DNA of 64,000 nt from Paenibacillus peoriae (lineage in GTDB: Bacteria; Bacillota; Bacilli; Paenibacillales; Paenibacillaceae), in contig NZ_CP092831.1 in NCBI RefSeq assembly GCF_022531965.1, positions 834,001 through 898,000 on the forward strand, read 5' to 3'. Shown here in pieces: positions 16,702 to 25,515 of this stretch. The notes under the pieces were generated by a model, which saw only the letters and a list, made by a program, of their open reading frames with translations, was not told where the DNA came from and did not search any database. The translations under genes were made by a program, and so were the position numbers. The number at the start of each line of letters is the position of its first letter. Positions within the stretch are counted from its first letter, which is position 1.

Positions 16702-17961
16702 TTAATCGCTTACGGCCGCTTGTGTCCCTGCTGTATGCCCTGTCGTAAACGCCGCTGTAATATTATAACCACCTGTGTAACCGTGAATATCGAGAATCTC
16801 ACCGCAGAAGAACAATCCAGGCATCAGCTTGGACTCCATCGTTTTCGGATTAATTTCCTTCAAATTCACACCGCCCCCGGTAACAAATGCTTCCTTCAGA
16901 GAGAGCGTACCGTTCACACGGATTGGAAACGCCTTAATGCGATGAGCAAGTTCTTGCCATTGCTGCTTGGGAATATGATCATAGGTCAAGTCCTCACGCA
17001 GTTCGGCTTGCTGGAGCAACAATGGAATCAAGCGTTCCGGTAAATAAGGTTTAAGCACGTTTTTGATCGCTTTTTTAGCATCGACCGATGCCAACTCCAG
17101 CGTCTCACGGTAGACTTCATCGGCATGTTTATGAGGCTGCAAATCGAGAGTCAATAACACCGTGTTTACCTTATCTTTTTTCATTCCCTTGACGACAAAT
17201 TGACTGCACCGCAAAGCAGTTGGGCCAGATAGACCGAAATGTGTAAAAATCATATCTCCTTCATGGACGACAACTTTCTTTTGCTTCGCATTCCATACGG
17301 TCAGACTGATGTCGCGTAAGGATAGTCCCTGAAGCTCTTTCGTCTGGATGAACGTTTCGCCTGAGGTCAATGGCACCTCTGTTGGATACAGCTCCGTAAT
17401 GGTATGCCCCGCTTGTTCTGCCCATGCATAGCCGTCACCTTCCGAGCCGGTATGCGGGACGGACTTGCCACCGACGGCTACAATGACATTACGGCTATGT
17501 AGGATTTCACCGGAACGCAGCCGTACCCCAGCTGTATGACCTTCTTTGTAAATAACCTCTTGAACAGGACGACTTGTCCGAATTTCGACTCCTTGAGAGC
17601 GTACCTTGTTAATCAAAGCATCGACTACTGTTTTGGCTTTGTCCGTCACTGGAAACATACGCCCATTGTCTTCTTCCTTTAAGGCTATACCCAGCTGTTC
17701 AAAAAAGGCGATGATATCCCGATTGCCAAAATCCGCCAGTGCACTGTGCAGAAAACGGCCATTGCCGGGGATGTGCCGAATGAGTTCGTCCAGCTCTTTG
17801 GCATTCGTGACATTGCAACGGCCTCCACCAGAGATCCCCAGCTTTCGCCCGAGTTTATTTCCTTTTTCAAGTAAAAGCACCTTGGCGCCCTCACTGCTGG
17901 CAGCGGCAGCAGCCATTAATCCGGCTGAGCCGCCTCCGATCACAATAACGTCGTAAGTCAT
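16702..17961 (-). CDS. NAD(P)/FAD-dependent oxidoreductase, HI0933/YtfP family
   Basis: Flavoprotein of 419 aa. The FAD-binding Rossmann motif VIVIGGGSAGLMAA is at residues 5-18, with KLGISGGGRCNVTNA close after, the hallmark of the HI0933 family. Later family blocks are FTHFGLSGPTALR, AFVTGGGVNLKEI and GYTGGYNITAAFTTG at the C-terminal FAD site. The biochemical role of the family is not well defined. The open frame continues to 18027, but ATG 17961 is preferred because AAGGAAGAGG lies just upstream and the Rossmann strand starts at residue 4. Confidence 0.9.
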   Translation of the reverse strand: MTYDVIVIGGGSAGLMAAAAASSEGAKVLLLEKGNKLGRKLGISGGGRCNVTNAKELDELIRHIPGNGRFLHSALADFGNRDIIAFFEQLGIALKEEDNGRMFPVTDKAKTVVDALINKVRSQGVEIRTSRPVQEVIYKEGHTAGVRLRSGEILHSRNVIVAVGGKSVPHTGSEGDGYAWAEQAGHTITELYPTEVPLTSGETFIQTKELQGLSLRDISLTVWNAKQKKVVVHEGDMIFTHFGLSGPTALRCSQFVVKGMKKDKVNTVLLTLDLQPHKHADEVYRETLELASVDAKKAIKNVLKPYLPERLIPLLLQQAELREDLTYDHIPKQQWQELAHRIKAFPIRVNGTLSLKEAFVTGGGVNLKEINPKTMESKLMPGLFFCGEILDIHGYTGGYNITAAFTTGHTAGTQAAVSD

Positions 17962-18252
17962 AAACCTCTTCCTTTTCGTCGACAAATTTTCAAAAAATTC
18001 AGAACGGCGTAACCAATTTTTCATCATATCGCAATACCGTCATTTTAGATAACCTAAGGGCACGGTAAACGTGTATATTTTTCAATTTACAGGATTTTAA
18101 AACGCGTAAAAACGATCTTCTTATATACATCTGGTATTTAGCAGATTTTGTCGTTCTATACCGGAATTTTAACACATATATTGTAATATATTGTAGCCTG
18201 TGCTTTAATTCAACTAACGGCGTCAAGGAAAGATGATGAGGGGGAGAAGTCC

Positions 18253-19992
18253 TTGTTAATTGCGTTGAAGGAAAGTGTGCTCCAAGTTCTCCTTGCCGTT
18301 ATATCGGCGGGTTTTTTCTCTATATTAACGGATTATGGGGATAAGAAAAAGGTTTGGGGCGGCAATCTGCTTCCTGGACCCACTCAAGGAATACTGTATT
18401 TGTGTTGCTTACCAGCCATATTGCTATGTACACTCTTTCAATATCAGTCTCCGTATGGTCTACCTTCTAATCTCGGTATTATTCCCCTTGCTGTTGGCAT
18501 CATGTACGGTAGACGTCGCACTGCCTTTGTGCTCGCTGCTTCCGCACTGATGGGTGTCCTGATTATAGCCCAGTCGACAGAAATGTCCCCAATGTATGTG
18601 GGCACTGGTTTTATCCTTTTTCCTTTTATGCTCCTGCATGTCAAGTTTTTTCAAAGAGGAACATTGCTGGACAAAAAGCTCCTGATCTCTGCATATGTTG
18701 TGGCTGATATGCTGTTTAAGGCGATATTTCCGCTACTGTGGGGCAAACAGGATGTTTCTGTATACATTCCTGACTTACTTACAACGTTTTGGAATATGGG
18801 TGCAGGGGTGCTGGCAAGTTTTACGGTCGTGAGTCTAATGCATAATGCCTTTGAGAAACTGACGCTTCGGCGTGATGTGACTGAGTTTACGAGCAAATAC
18901 TTAATTGAAGTGGATAAGCTGCGTCAAGTTATGGATTTGATGCCGTTATCTCTTGTTACTCTGGACAGCGAAGAACGAGTTATACATATGAACAAAACGA
19001 TGCTGGAACTCTATCGAAACTACGATCCCTACATTACACTGCCTGAGATAGTGGGTCGTCCATTGAGCACGTTATATGGTTTTGACACTTTACCTGTGGT
19101 TAACGAACGAGTTGCGAAAGCATTGGAAGGAGAGGCGGGTGCTGATTTTATAAATGTTACTCCCAAAGTATTCTTCTCCAGTTTCCTTCCTATTCGGGAT
19201 AAACATGTAAACCAAACGACAGGCGTCATTATCGCCCTGCAAGATATTACAGAGCTTGAGACGCTGCGCAGTGAGCTGGGCAATTTCGAGAGGTTCAGCC
19301 TGGTTGGACAGATGGCAGCGGGCATTACTCATGAAATACGTAATCCGATGGCGGTTGTGCGTGGTTTTTTACAGCTTATGCGTGAGAAAAGCCCAGAATC
19401 CCTCAACCATTATTACCGCATTGTGATGGAGGAACTTGACCGGGCGAACGGGATTATTAACGATTTTCTTTCACTGGCCCAGAATCGAATTGTCGAGAAG
19501 GAGCAATGTCATCTGCATGATATTATTCGCGAACTGACGCCTTTATTGTGGGCAGATGCGAATCTGAGGGGGCAGACGATTGATCTAAAGCTGGAGGATC
19601 ATGTGACGATGCTGCATTTGAACCCTAAGGAAATAAAGCAATTGCTGCTTAATTTATCGCGTAATGCGATGGAAGCCATGGGGGAAAAGGGAGTGCTGAC
19701 CATTTCTACTCATGAGGAAGGGGATTTCGTGGAACTGGAAGTAAAGGATACAGGGCCTGGAATTTCGCAAAAACAGCTTGAAAAGCTGTTCCAACCTTTT
19801 TACACCACCAAAACGAAAGGTACAGGTCTGGGTCTGGCCTTATGTCAAAGTATAGTGGAGCGTCATCACGGTACGATTGCCGTAGATTCGGTGGAGGGAA
19901 TGGGCACGCAGTTTAAAGTTCGATTGCGCAGAACCGTCCCGACTTACCGGGATCATTCTGAGCCTCCTGTCATGAGTCCGATACAGAAATAA
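18253..19992 (+). CDS. Membrane sensor histidine kinase, KinB-like
   Basis: 579-aa kinase. Residues 1-200 hold about six hydrophobic segments of the 5TM/LytS-like type (GIIPLAVGIMYGRRRTAF). A PAS-like domain follows (MDLMPLSLVTLDSEERVIHMNK, about residues 225-330). The HisKA phosphoacceptor is His 360 in GITHEIRNPM. The ATPase domain has the N-box LLNLSRNAMEAMG, G1 DTGPGI and G2 GTGLGLA. The layout matches KinB-type sporulation phosphorelay kinases of Bacillales. No response regulator gene is adjacent, as expected for such orphan kinases. RBS GAGGGGGAG precedes the TTG start. The upstream 290 bp is AT-rich without a recognised site. Confidence 0.85.
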   Translation: MLIALKESVLQVLLAVISAGFFSILTDYGDKKKVWGGNLLPGPTQGILYLCCLPAILLCTLFQYQSPYGLPSNLGIIPLAVGIMYGRRRTAFVLAASALMGVLIIAQSTEMSPMYVGTGFILFPFMLLHVKFFQRGTLLDKKLLISAYVVADMLFKAIFPLLWGKQDVSVYIPDLLTTFWNMGAGVLASFTVVSLMHNAFEKLTLRRDVTEFTSKYLIEVDKLRQVMDLMPLSLVTLDSEERVIHMNKTMLELYRNYDPYITLPEIVGRPLSTLYGFDTLPVVNERVAKALEGEAGADFINVTPKVFFSSFLPIRDKHVNQTTGVIIALQDITELETLRSELGNFERFSLVGQMAAGITHEIRNPMAVVRGFLQLMREKSPESLNHYYRIVMEELDRANGIINDFLSLAQNRIVEKEQCHLHDIIRELTPLLWADANLRGQTIDLKLEDHVTMLHLNPKEIKQLLLNLSRNAMEAMGEKGVLTISTHEEGDFVELEVKDTGPGISQKQLEKLFQPFYTTKTKGTGLGLALCQSIVERHHGTIAVDSVEGMGTQFKVRLRRTVPTYRDHSEPPVMSPIQK

Positions 19993-20133
19993 TCGTTCAA
20001 AAATATAGCCGGATTTTTGCAAATTACGTGAAAAAGATTGTATAATGAAATTTAGATGTCCATGCCTTTACTACGGCAAAGGATGAAATTAGAAACGTAC
20101 TATACATGATTTTCGGAAAAGGAGTGAAAGAAT

Positions 20134-20568
20134 ATGTCTATGTCTTTCGATCAATATATGAGAGATTCAGTTCAGCCGATGCGCGATGAACTGACGAATC
20201 TTGGGATTCAGGAACTGCGTACCTCTGAAGATGTGGAGGCCAAGCTGCCTAATAGTAAAGGAACAGTGCTGGTGGTTGTGAACTCGGTATGTGGTTGTGC
20301 CGCAGGCCAATGCCGCCCGGGTGTGGGTGAAGCACTGAAGCATGATATTACGCCAGATCATCTGTATTCGGTTTTTGCCGGACAGGACAAGGAAGCAACG
20401 GCAAAGGCTCGCGAATTTTTCGCACCTTACCCACCGTCTTCCCCTTCTATCGCGCTGTTGAAAGACGGCGAGTTGGTTCACTTCATCGAGCGTCATCAGG
20501 TGGAGGATCGTTCGGCAGATCAGATTGCTGCTGATTTGACCAGTGCATTTGATCGTTTTTGCCGGTAA
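20134..20568 (+). CDS. Bacilliredoxin BrxA/BrxB family (YphP/YqiW)
   Basis: Cytoplasmic thiol-disulfide protein of 144 aa that removes bacillithiol from oxidised proteins. The thioredoxin-like fold has the diagnostic Cys-Gly-Cys active site in NSVCGCAAGQ (Cys 53 and 55), with an extra Cys at 60. Further family blocks are VFAGQDKEATAKAREFF, APYPPSSPSIALLKDG and the C-terminal SAFDRFC. RBS AAGGAGTG. It is single, with a hairpin terminator behind it. Confidence 0.92.
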   Translation: MSMSFDQYMRDSVQPMRDELTNLGIQELRTSEDVEAKLPNSKGTVLVVVNSVCGCAAGQCRPGVGEALKHDITPDHLYSVFAGQDKEATAKAREFFAPYPPSSPSIALLKDGELVHFIERHQVEDRSADQIAADLTSAFDRFCR

Positions 20569-20583
20569 GACTGCTCAAGCTAT

Positions 20584-20622
20584 GCCCCGCATTTTTCGCC
20601 TGCGAAACTTGCCGGGGCTTTT
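20584..20622 (+). terminator. Terminator after the bacilliredoxin gene
   Basis: GCCCCG (20584-20589) pairs with CGGGGC (20613-20618), the inner part is partly paired, and TTTT follows. Confidence 0.6.
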
Positions 20623-20669
20623 GCATGTTGGCTTGTGAAGGAAATTCCTAAAAAAGAGGTGCTTATCTG

Positions 20670-21479
20670 ATGAGTTTGCAGGAACAGATTATTGCTGAAT
20701 TGGGAGTACAGCCTACGATTAACGTAGAGGCAGAGGTCCGTAAGCGTGTGGATTTCCTCAAGTCGTATGTAACGAAAACGGGAAGCAAAGGGCTGTTGAT
20801 CGCCATCAGTGGCGGGATTGACAGTGCCGTAGCAGCTGCTTTGTGCAAGCGCGCTACAGATGAATTGACGCAGGAACAAGGAGACGAATACAAAACGTTG
20901 GGTGTATTCCAGCCATACGGCCAACAGGAAGATATCGAGCATAGCTACGCGGTTGCCAAAGCGTTCGACCTGAAATATGCCGGGGAAACGAACATTAAGG
21001 AAGCCGTGGACAAGGTTGCCGTGGAAGTGGAGCATACGTTAAAGGATATTGGTCTTGAGCGTTCGATTACTCCGCAAGTGAGAGGGAATGTAAAGGCAAG
21101 AACACGGATGGTGGTTCAGTACGCACTTGCGAATGAGCTGAATTTGCTCGTCGTTGGCACAGATCACGCTTCCGAAGCCATCACAGGCTTTTATACCAAA
21201 TGGGGCGATGGTGCGGTCGATATTACGCCACTTAGCACGCTGAACAAACGTCAGGTGCGCTTGCTCGCCAGCTATCTCGGAGTTCCGCAGGCCATTTTGG
21301 ACAAAGCGCCTACAGCTGGATTGTGGGAAGGCCAGACGGATGAAAAAGAACTGGGGATCTCCTACGAAGCAAACAGTGACTATCTGGAAGGCAAGGAAAT
21401 TGACCCGGCGGCACGCGAAAAGCTGGAAAGCTTCTTTACACGTACTGCGCATAAGCGGACAAGCATCCCGGGAGTCTAA
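20670..21479 (+). CDS. nadE: NH3-dependent NAD synthetase
   Basis: Cytoplasmic enzyme of 269 aa that amidates deamido-NAD with ammonia and ATP, the last step of NAD synthesis. The ATP pyrophosphatase loop SGGIDS is at residues 47-52. The deamido-NAD and ammonia site blocks are LVVGTDHASEAITGFYTKWGDG, TPLSTLNKRQVR and PTAGLWEGQTDEKELG. There is no N-terminal glutaminase domain, so it uses free ammonia. Length fits the family. RBS AAAAGAGGTG. Confidence 0.95.
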   Translation: MSLQEQIIAELGVQPTINVEAEVRKRVDFLKSYVTKTGSKGLLIAISGGIDSAVAAALCKRATDELTQEQGDEYKTLGVFQPYGQQEDIEHSYAVAKAFDLKYAGETNIKEAVDKVAVEVEHTLKDIGLERSITPQVRGNVKARTRMVVQYALANELNLLVVGTDHASEAITGFYTKWGDGAVDITPLSTLNKRQVRLLASYLGVPQAILDKAPTAGLWEGQTDEKELGISYEANSDYLEGKEIDPAAREKLESFFTRTAHKRTSIPGV

Positions 21480-21547
21480 GCATTAATCATTATGTAATTT
21501 TAAAATGCTCAAGCGAGGATTTTGCAAAATTCTGAAGTAAATAAATG

Positions 21548-21576
21548 CGGCGATCCGCCCGGCGGATCGCCGTTTG
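21548..21576. terminator. Bidirectional terminator between nadE and the hydrolase gene
   Basis: A perfect 12-bp GC-rich stem (CGGCGATCCGCC / GGCGGATCGCCG) is followed by TTT on the + strand, between convergent genes. Confidence 0.75.
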
Positions 21577-21593
21577 TATTGAAGGGGTAATAA

Positions 21594-22421
21594 TTAATTG
21601 GCGATCCACTCAATGAAGCGGCGGGTTTCGGTAATCGCCTGATCCAGTGGAAGACTGCCTCCCTGGAATGGATGAACGGTATTAAAGGTATGATTGCCGC
21701 CTTGAATTTGTACCCATTCGATGTCGGGACGAACGGATGTGAGCAGGGCAGAGCCTTCTCGTAGACGTTTGGAATCTTCGGTTCCCTGGATCAGTACAGC
21801 TGGGAGCTGGCTGTTGGCAAGTCTGTCTACAATGGCAAAACGCTGGCGATTTTGTTCCAGGTCTTCCAGAATGATAGCATCCAGCGGGAGCTGTTGCCCG
21901 GTTCTGGCGTTCTCCACATAGCTGCGTCCCTTGGCGCGCATTTCTTCTTTTTGCGGTAAAGTAAACAGATCAAGATCTGTCACGCCATTCCATGAAATGA
22001 CGCCAGCAATCTCGCCGGGATGATCTAGAGCATATACAAAGCAGCTTCCCGCGCCTCGGCTATGACCTAACAGAAACAACGGCAATTCTCTGAACTCATG
22101 ACGGGCTCTCAGATTGGATAGCAATAGTTCCAAATCCTCTTGTTCGCGGCTATAGGTGTTGCGTGCGAACTTTTCCAGCTCGGTAAAATTCTCCAGATCC
22201 TCACCTATGCCATTATGTGAAAAGTTGAAGGTCACAACATGGTTATCCATACTCAATGCTTCTGCTATATAGGGGAACATGCCCCAATCCTTAAATCCTT
22301 TGTAGCCATGAGCGATGATGAGCAGGCTTTTGGCTGTATTTTTAGAGGGAAACCAGGAAGCCCGGATCACCGCATCTGTTCCTGCTTCGGTACCTGCTTC
22401 AACGATAATGGTTTCTGACAT
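21594..22421 (-). CDS. Alpha/beta hydrolase
   Basis: Soluble hydrolase of 275 aa. It has the strand-loop IIAHGYKGFKDWGMFP (oxyanion region), the nucleophile elbow LGHSRGAG, a late acidic loop IQGTEDSKRL and the catalytic His in GGNHTFN. It resembles dienelactone-hydrolase or BAAT-type esterases; the substrate is unknown. The open frame runs up to 22481, but ATG 22421 is preceded by AAGGAAGG and aligns with the expected N-terminus. Confidence 0.8.
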   Translation of the reverse strand: MSETIIVEAGTEAGTDAVIRASWFPSKNTAKSLLIIAHGYKGFKDWGMFPYIAEALSMDNHVVTFNFSHNGIGEDLENFTELEKFARNTYSREQEDLELLLSNLRARHEFRELPLFLLGHSRGAGSCFVYALDHPGEIAGVISWNGVTDLDLFTLPQKEEMRAKGRSYVENARTGQQLPLDAIILEDLEQNRQRFAIVDRLANSQLPAVLIQGTEDSKRLREGSALLTSVRPDIEWVQIQGGNHTFNTVHPFQGGSLPLDQAITETRRFIEWIAN

Positions 22422-22604
22422 CCTATCCTTCCTTTCTACGGGAATTTTTTTAAATGGGCATATCAGCTGAATTTCTAACATTCACCTATAGCCTTTCTTA
22501 TTTTAACATATTTTGGTGCTGTTTTTACGCCTTTGTGACTCGCCAGGGTGTAGACGCACTGTTACAATAGATCCAGTAAAGTATAAAGGACGGAGAATAC
22601 CCAA

Positions 22605-23009
22605 ATGATCTACGGAATTGGACATGATGTGCTGGAAATAAGCCGTATGGCTCATATTTTGGCAGGTAAATATGCAGATGCGTTTTTGAATCGAGTGCTG
22701 ACCCCGGCAGAACGCGAGCTTGCTGTGGAACGCAAGGGTAGACTAACGGAGTTCGTAGCAGGGCGCTTTGCTGCCAAGGAAGCGATAACCAAAGCCTTCG
22801 GTTGCGGAATTGGGCAAATCATCGGGTTTGGCGATATGGATATTTTACCGGAACCTGGGGGGAAGCCAGTAGTTTATTTGTCTTCGTCCGCGTGGGATCG
22901 ACTGAGATTGCCGAATACAGGTGACTCAAATTACAGCATTCACTTGAGTATTACACATCAGCCTAACATTGCCTCTGCTTTTGTGATTGTCGAATATAAG
23001 GAGACGTGA
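22605..23009 (+). CDS. acpS: Holo-[acyl-carrier-protein] synthase
   Basis: Cytoplasmic phosphopantetheinyl transferase of 134 aa that activates acyl carrier protein with the arm from CoA. Family motifs: GIGHDVLEISRM with the Mg-binding Asp at residue 8, and FVAGRFAAKEAITKAFG with the Glu, then LSITHQPNIASAFVIVE at the C-terminus. mutY begins 4 bp after its stop, so the two are co-transcribed. Confidence 0.95.
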   Translation: MIYGIGHDVLEISRMAHILAGKYADAFLNRVLTPAERELAVERKGRLTEFVAGRFAAKEAITKAFGCGIGQIIGFGDMDILPEPGGKPVVYLSSSAWDRLRLPNTGDSNYSIHLSITHQPNIASAFVIVEYKET

Positions 23010-23013
23010 TGTG

Positions 23014-24246
23014 ATGACTACAAATACATTGGAACAAAAGCGTTATTTCAGCTTTGAACTGTTGAATTGGTATACGCGTAACAAACGCGATTTGCCGTGG
23101 CGACGTCATCGGAATCCTTTTTATATCTGGATCTCGGAAATTATGCTTCAGCAGACGCGTGTCGATACGGTCATTCCGTATTTTAATCGCTTTATTGCAC
23201 GTTTTCCTACGATTGAAGCGCTGGCCGAAGCACCCGAGGAGGATGTGCTCAAGCTATGGGAAGGACTGGGTTATTATTCACGGGCCCGGAATTTGCAAAC
23301 TGCGGCGAAGCAGGTAGTTGAACTTCACGGCGGGCAGGTGCCGGATGATACACAGGCTGTCGCTGCATTGAAAGGAGTAGGCCCGTATACGACGGGGGCG
23401 ATTATGAGTATCGCCTTCAACCGACCAGAGCCTGCTGTGGACGGGAATGTGATGCGTGTGCTGTCACGTTATTTTCTCATTGAAGAGGATATTATGAAAG
23501 GCAGCACGCGGGCACATATGGAAAGTCTGGTACGGGAGCTGATTCCCGAAGGAAGAGCCTCTGATTTTAATCAGGCTCTGATGGAGCTAGGCGCACTGGT
23601 CTGTACGCCGAAGTCGCCTCATTGTCTGACCTGCCCGGTCATGGAGCATTGCTCGGGCAGGCTGGCAGGTCGCGAGGAGACACTGCCAGTCAAGACCAAG
23701 GCAAAGCCGCCGCGGCTGGAGCCGCGCTCCGTCGCTCTCATCGAGGGCAGCGGAGCGAACACCGGCCGTCTGCTCGTACGGCAGCGCCCGGCCAAGGGCC
23801 TGTTGGCCCGCATGTGGGAGCTGCCGCATGAGCTTGCCAGACCGGAGGGCTACAACGGCCCGGTGCCAGATGAGCCCGCCATGGACCATCTGGCGGCTCA
23901 TTTGCTGGCAGAGGGCGTGCTTGCGCGCCCGGTGCGGTTTGTACGTGAGGCGGAGCACACGTTCAGCCACATTCACTGGAACCTGCGTGTGTTCCAGTGT
24001 GAGGAGGTCGCCGCCCCTGCCGGGGAGGCGGGAGGCCCCCCGCTGGCTGCCGAGCAGCGGGCCAGCTATAGCACCGGAGCGAAGCCAGGTGCGTTAATTG
24101 CGCTGGCTGAGCAGGCGGAGCACGCGCATAATGCGCTGCCAGCGGGGTACCGCTGGATCAGCGAAGCCGATATGGCCACCTTGGCGTTTCCCAAGGTGTT
24201 CCTCGATCTGATCACCGAGTATTATGCGAAGCAAAAAGAGAACTGA
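23014..24246 (+). CDS. mutY: A/G-specific adenine DNA glycosylase
   Basis: Base-excision repair enzyme of 410 aa that removes adenine opposite 8-oxoguanine. The HhH-GPD domain has IMLQQTRVDTVIPYF, LKGVGPYTTGAI and the catalytic Asp in AVDGNVMRV. The 4Fe-4S loop C-X6-C-X2-C-X5-C is present (CTPKSPHCLTC to MEHC). The C-terminal NUDIX-like 8-oxoG recognition domain is noticeably GC-rich (about 23680-24130) and contains an Ala/Gly-rich insertion (APAGEAGGPPLAAEQ). ATG 23014 is chosen behind AAGGAGA; the frame opens earlier inside acpS. Confidence 0.95.
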   Translation: MTTNTLEQKRYFSFELLNWYTRNKRDLPWRRHRNPFYIWISEIMLQQTRVDTVIPYFNRFIARFPTIEALAEAPEEDVLKLWEGLGYYSRARNLQTAAKQVVELHGGQVPDDTQAVAALKGVGPYTTGAIMSIAFNRPEPAVDGNVMRVLSRYFLIEEDIMKGSTRAHMESLVRELIPEGRASDFNQALMELGALVCTPKSPHCLTCPVMEHCSGRLAGREETLPVKTKAKPPRLEPRSVALIEGSGANTGRLLVRQRPAKGLLARMWELPHELARPEGYNGPVPDEPAMDHLAAHLLAEGVLARPVRFVREAEHTFSHIHWNLRVFQCEEVAAPAGEAGGPPLAAEQRASYSTGAKPGALIALAEQAEHAHNALPAGYRWISEADMATLAFPKVFLDLITEYYAKQKEN

Positions 24247-24247
24247 T

Positions 24248-24274
24248 GTTAATGAAATAACTGTCAGTATAAGA
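24248..24274 (+). repeat. Partial copy of the accessory-block repeat (R0)
   Basis: TTAATGAAATA followed by CTGTCAGTATAA directly after the mutY stop resembles the right half of the 41-bp repeat at 28750 and 30122 (TTAATGAAATAG, CGTCAGTCTAAT). It may mark the left edge of the accessory block. Confidence 0.45.
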
Positions 24275-24359
24275 CAAAGTATTTAATTTGTTCTATAAAA
24301 TGGAAACAACGACAACTAAGGACGAGAAAATAAAGTCCTAGACTGTCGCTGTTTCCCTT

Positions 24360-24398
24360 GAACTAACGTTTCCCGTTAGCGGAATGCTCGCTAACCGT
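24360..24398 (+). repeat. Short hairpin repeat R1
   Basis: CTAACG-TTTC-CCGTTAGCGG forms a small stem, and the right half pairs again with CGCTAACCG downstream. It shares the core TTTCCCGTTAGC with the copies at 26589 and 28917. Confidence 0.55.
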
Positions 24399-24496
24399 AA
24401 CAACATTAGACGTACCTTTCTCGCGTATTGTTCTCTCCACCCCTAGAGTCTTCACTCTTGTCCCCAATGGGGTTAGATTTGATTTCACATAACAAG

Positions 24497-25390
24497 CTAT
24501 CTCCCCCTACCTGAATAAATAATATTCCTTAACTGGATGACCTGACTTTTAAGCTCTTTCTCTCTCTCCAAAAAGTAGAGCGAAGCTTGCAGCAACGGGA
24601 AGTTCGGTTCCGCTTTACGAGTTTCGTTCTGGATAAAATGGTAAACCTCTTTCAACTCCGAACGATGTTTTGCGCCGGATGGAAGAACATTAAGGGCCGA
24701 ATCCATCTCCCGGAACAGCTCGGTAAGGAACTGCTCTCTCTCCCCTTGGCGGTCCTCGAGCCCCCAGCTTAAATACCTCTCGAACGAAGCCTGTTTCAGC
24801 AGAGGCTTCAGGTTAGAGGCCATCATATGCTTAACGAGCACATTGAGCTTATCCAAAATGAACCTTGCCGTTTCCTCAAGCGATAGAGACTTTTCTTCAT
24901 AAACGATCCAAAATAAGTACTCCTTCAGAATCGCACGATAGATGGAAACCAAATCCCACAGGAACGGATAAATTTCTTCGCCATAAACCTGTATCAAGCA
25001 CTCTTTATGCCATCGGATGAGCCGCCCTCTAACCTTGTGTCTAAGCGGCTGGAACTTGGGATCCTGTTGGATGGGGAGCTCCGTGAATTCGACCAGAATA
25101 TGCTTGTATTCCATAAAATAACGGAATCGCAGAATGATCTGCTGCAGAAACTGCTCTTCTGGCGAGAGTTCGGGAAAGCGTTTCAGTTCATCGACTTGAT
25201 CAAAATAGGCGTTATGGCATTGATCAAACACCTCGCTGAAGAGGTCTTCCTTGGAAGGGAAATATTTATAGACTGATCCTTTGGCAATACCGCAATCCTC
25301 GGCAATATCCTGTATCGTCGTCGAAAGAAACCCATGTTCCTTAAAAAGCTTCATCGCCGATTTTAAAACCTCTTCCCTTGTCACACTCAT
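24497..25390 (-). CDS. TetR-family transcriptional regulator
   Basis: Repressor-type protein of 297 aa, longer than the usual 190-220. The N-terminal HTH (residues 1-48) reads TTIQDIAEDCGIAKGSVYKYF. The rest is a long helical ligand domain rich in aromatic and charged residues, ending in a coiled-coil-like stretch (LEREKELKSQVIQLRN). RBS GGGGGAGA precedes ATG. It is divergent from the isochorismatase-like gene, with a palindrome ATTCATGAAT (25413-25422) in the shared promoter region that may be its operator. A role in controlling that neighbour is likely but inferred. Confidence 0.87.
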   Translation of the reverse strand: MSVTREEVLKSAMKLFKEHGFLSTTIQDIAEDCGIAKGSVYKYFPSKEDLFSEVFDQCHNAYFDQVDELKRFPELSPEEQFLQQIILRFRYFMEYKHILVEFTELPIQQDPKFQPLRHKVRGRLIRWHKECLIQVYGEEIYPFLWDLVSIYRAILKEYLFWIVYEEKSLSLEETARFILDKLNVLVKHMMASNLKPLLKQASFERYLSWGLEDRQGEREQFLTELFREMDSALNVLPSGAKHRSELKEVYHFIQNETRKAEPNFPLLQASLYFLEREKELKSQVIQLRNIIYSGRGR

Positions 25391-25412
25391 AAGAAAAATC
25401 TCCCCCTTGACT

Positions 25413-25422
25413 ATTCATGAAT
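25413..25422. promoter_or_regulatory. Candidate operator in the TetR/isochorismatase intergenic region
   Basis: Perfect 10-bp palindrome ATTCATGAAT inside a longer imperfect dyad (CTATTCATGAATGATAG) about 22 bp before the TetR start. Confidence 0.4.
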
Positions 25423-25515
25423 GATAGTACAAAATACGGAACATGAAGTCAAATGACTATATGTTCGCGTAATTAGACATACGGTCAAATCGAAGAGATG
25501 AGGAGAACATACAGA

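Noticed and set aside
16561..17043. 160-aa + strand open frame near the RNase J end
   Set aside because: Most of it runs antisense to the HI0933-type flavoprotein gene and it has no ribosome binding site or family features.
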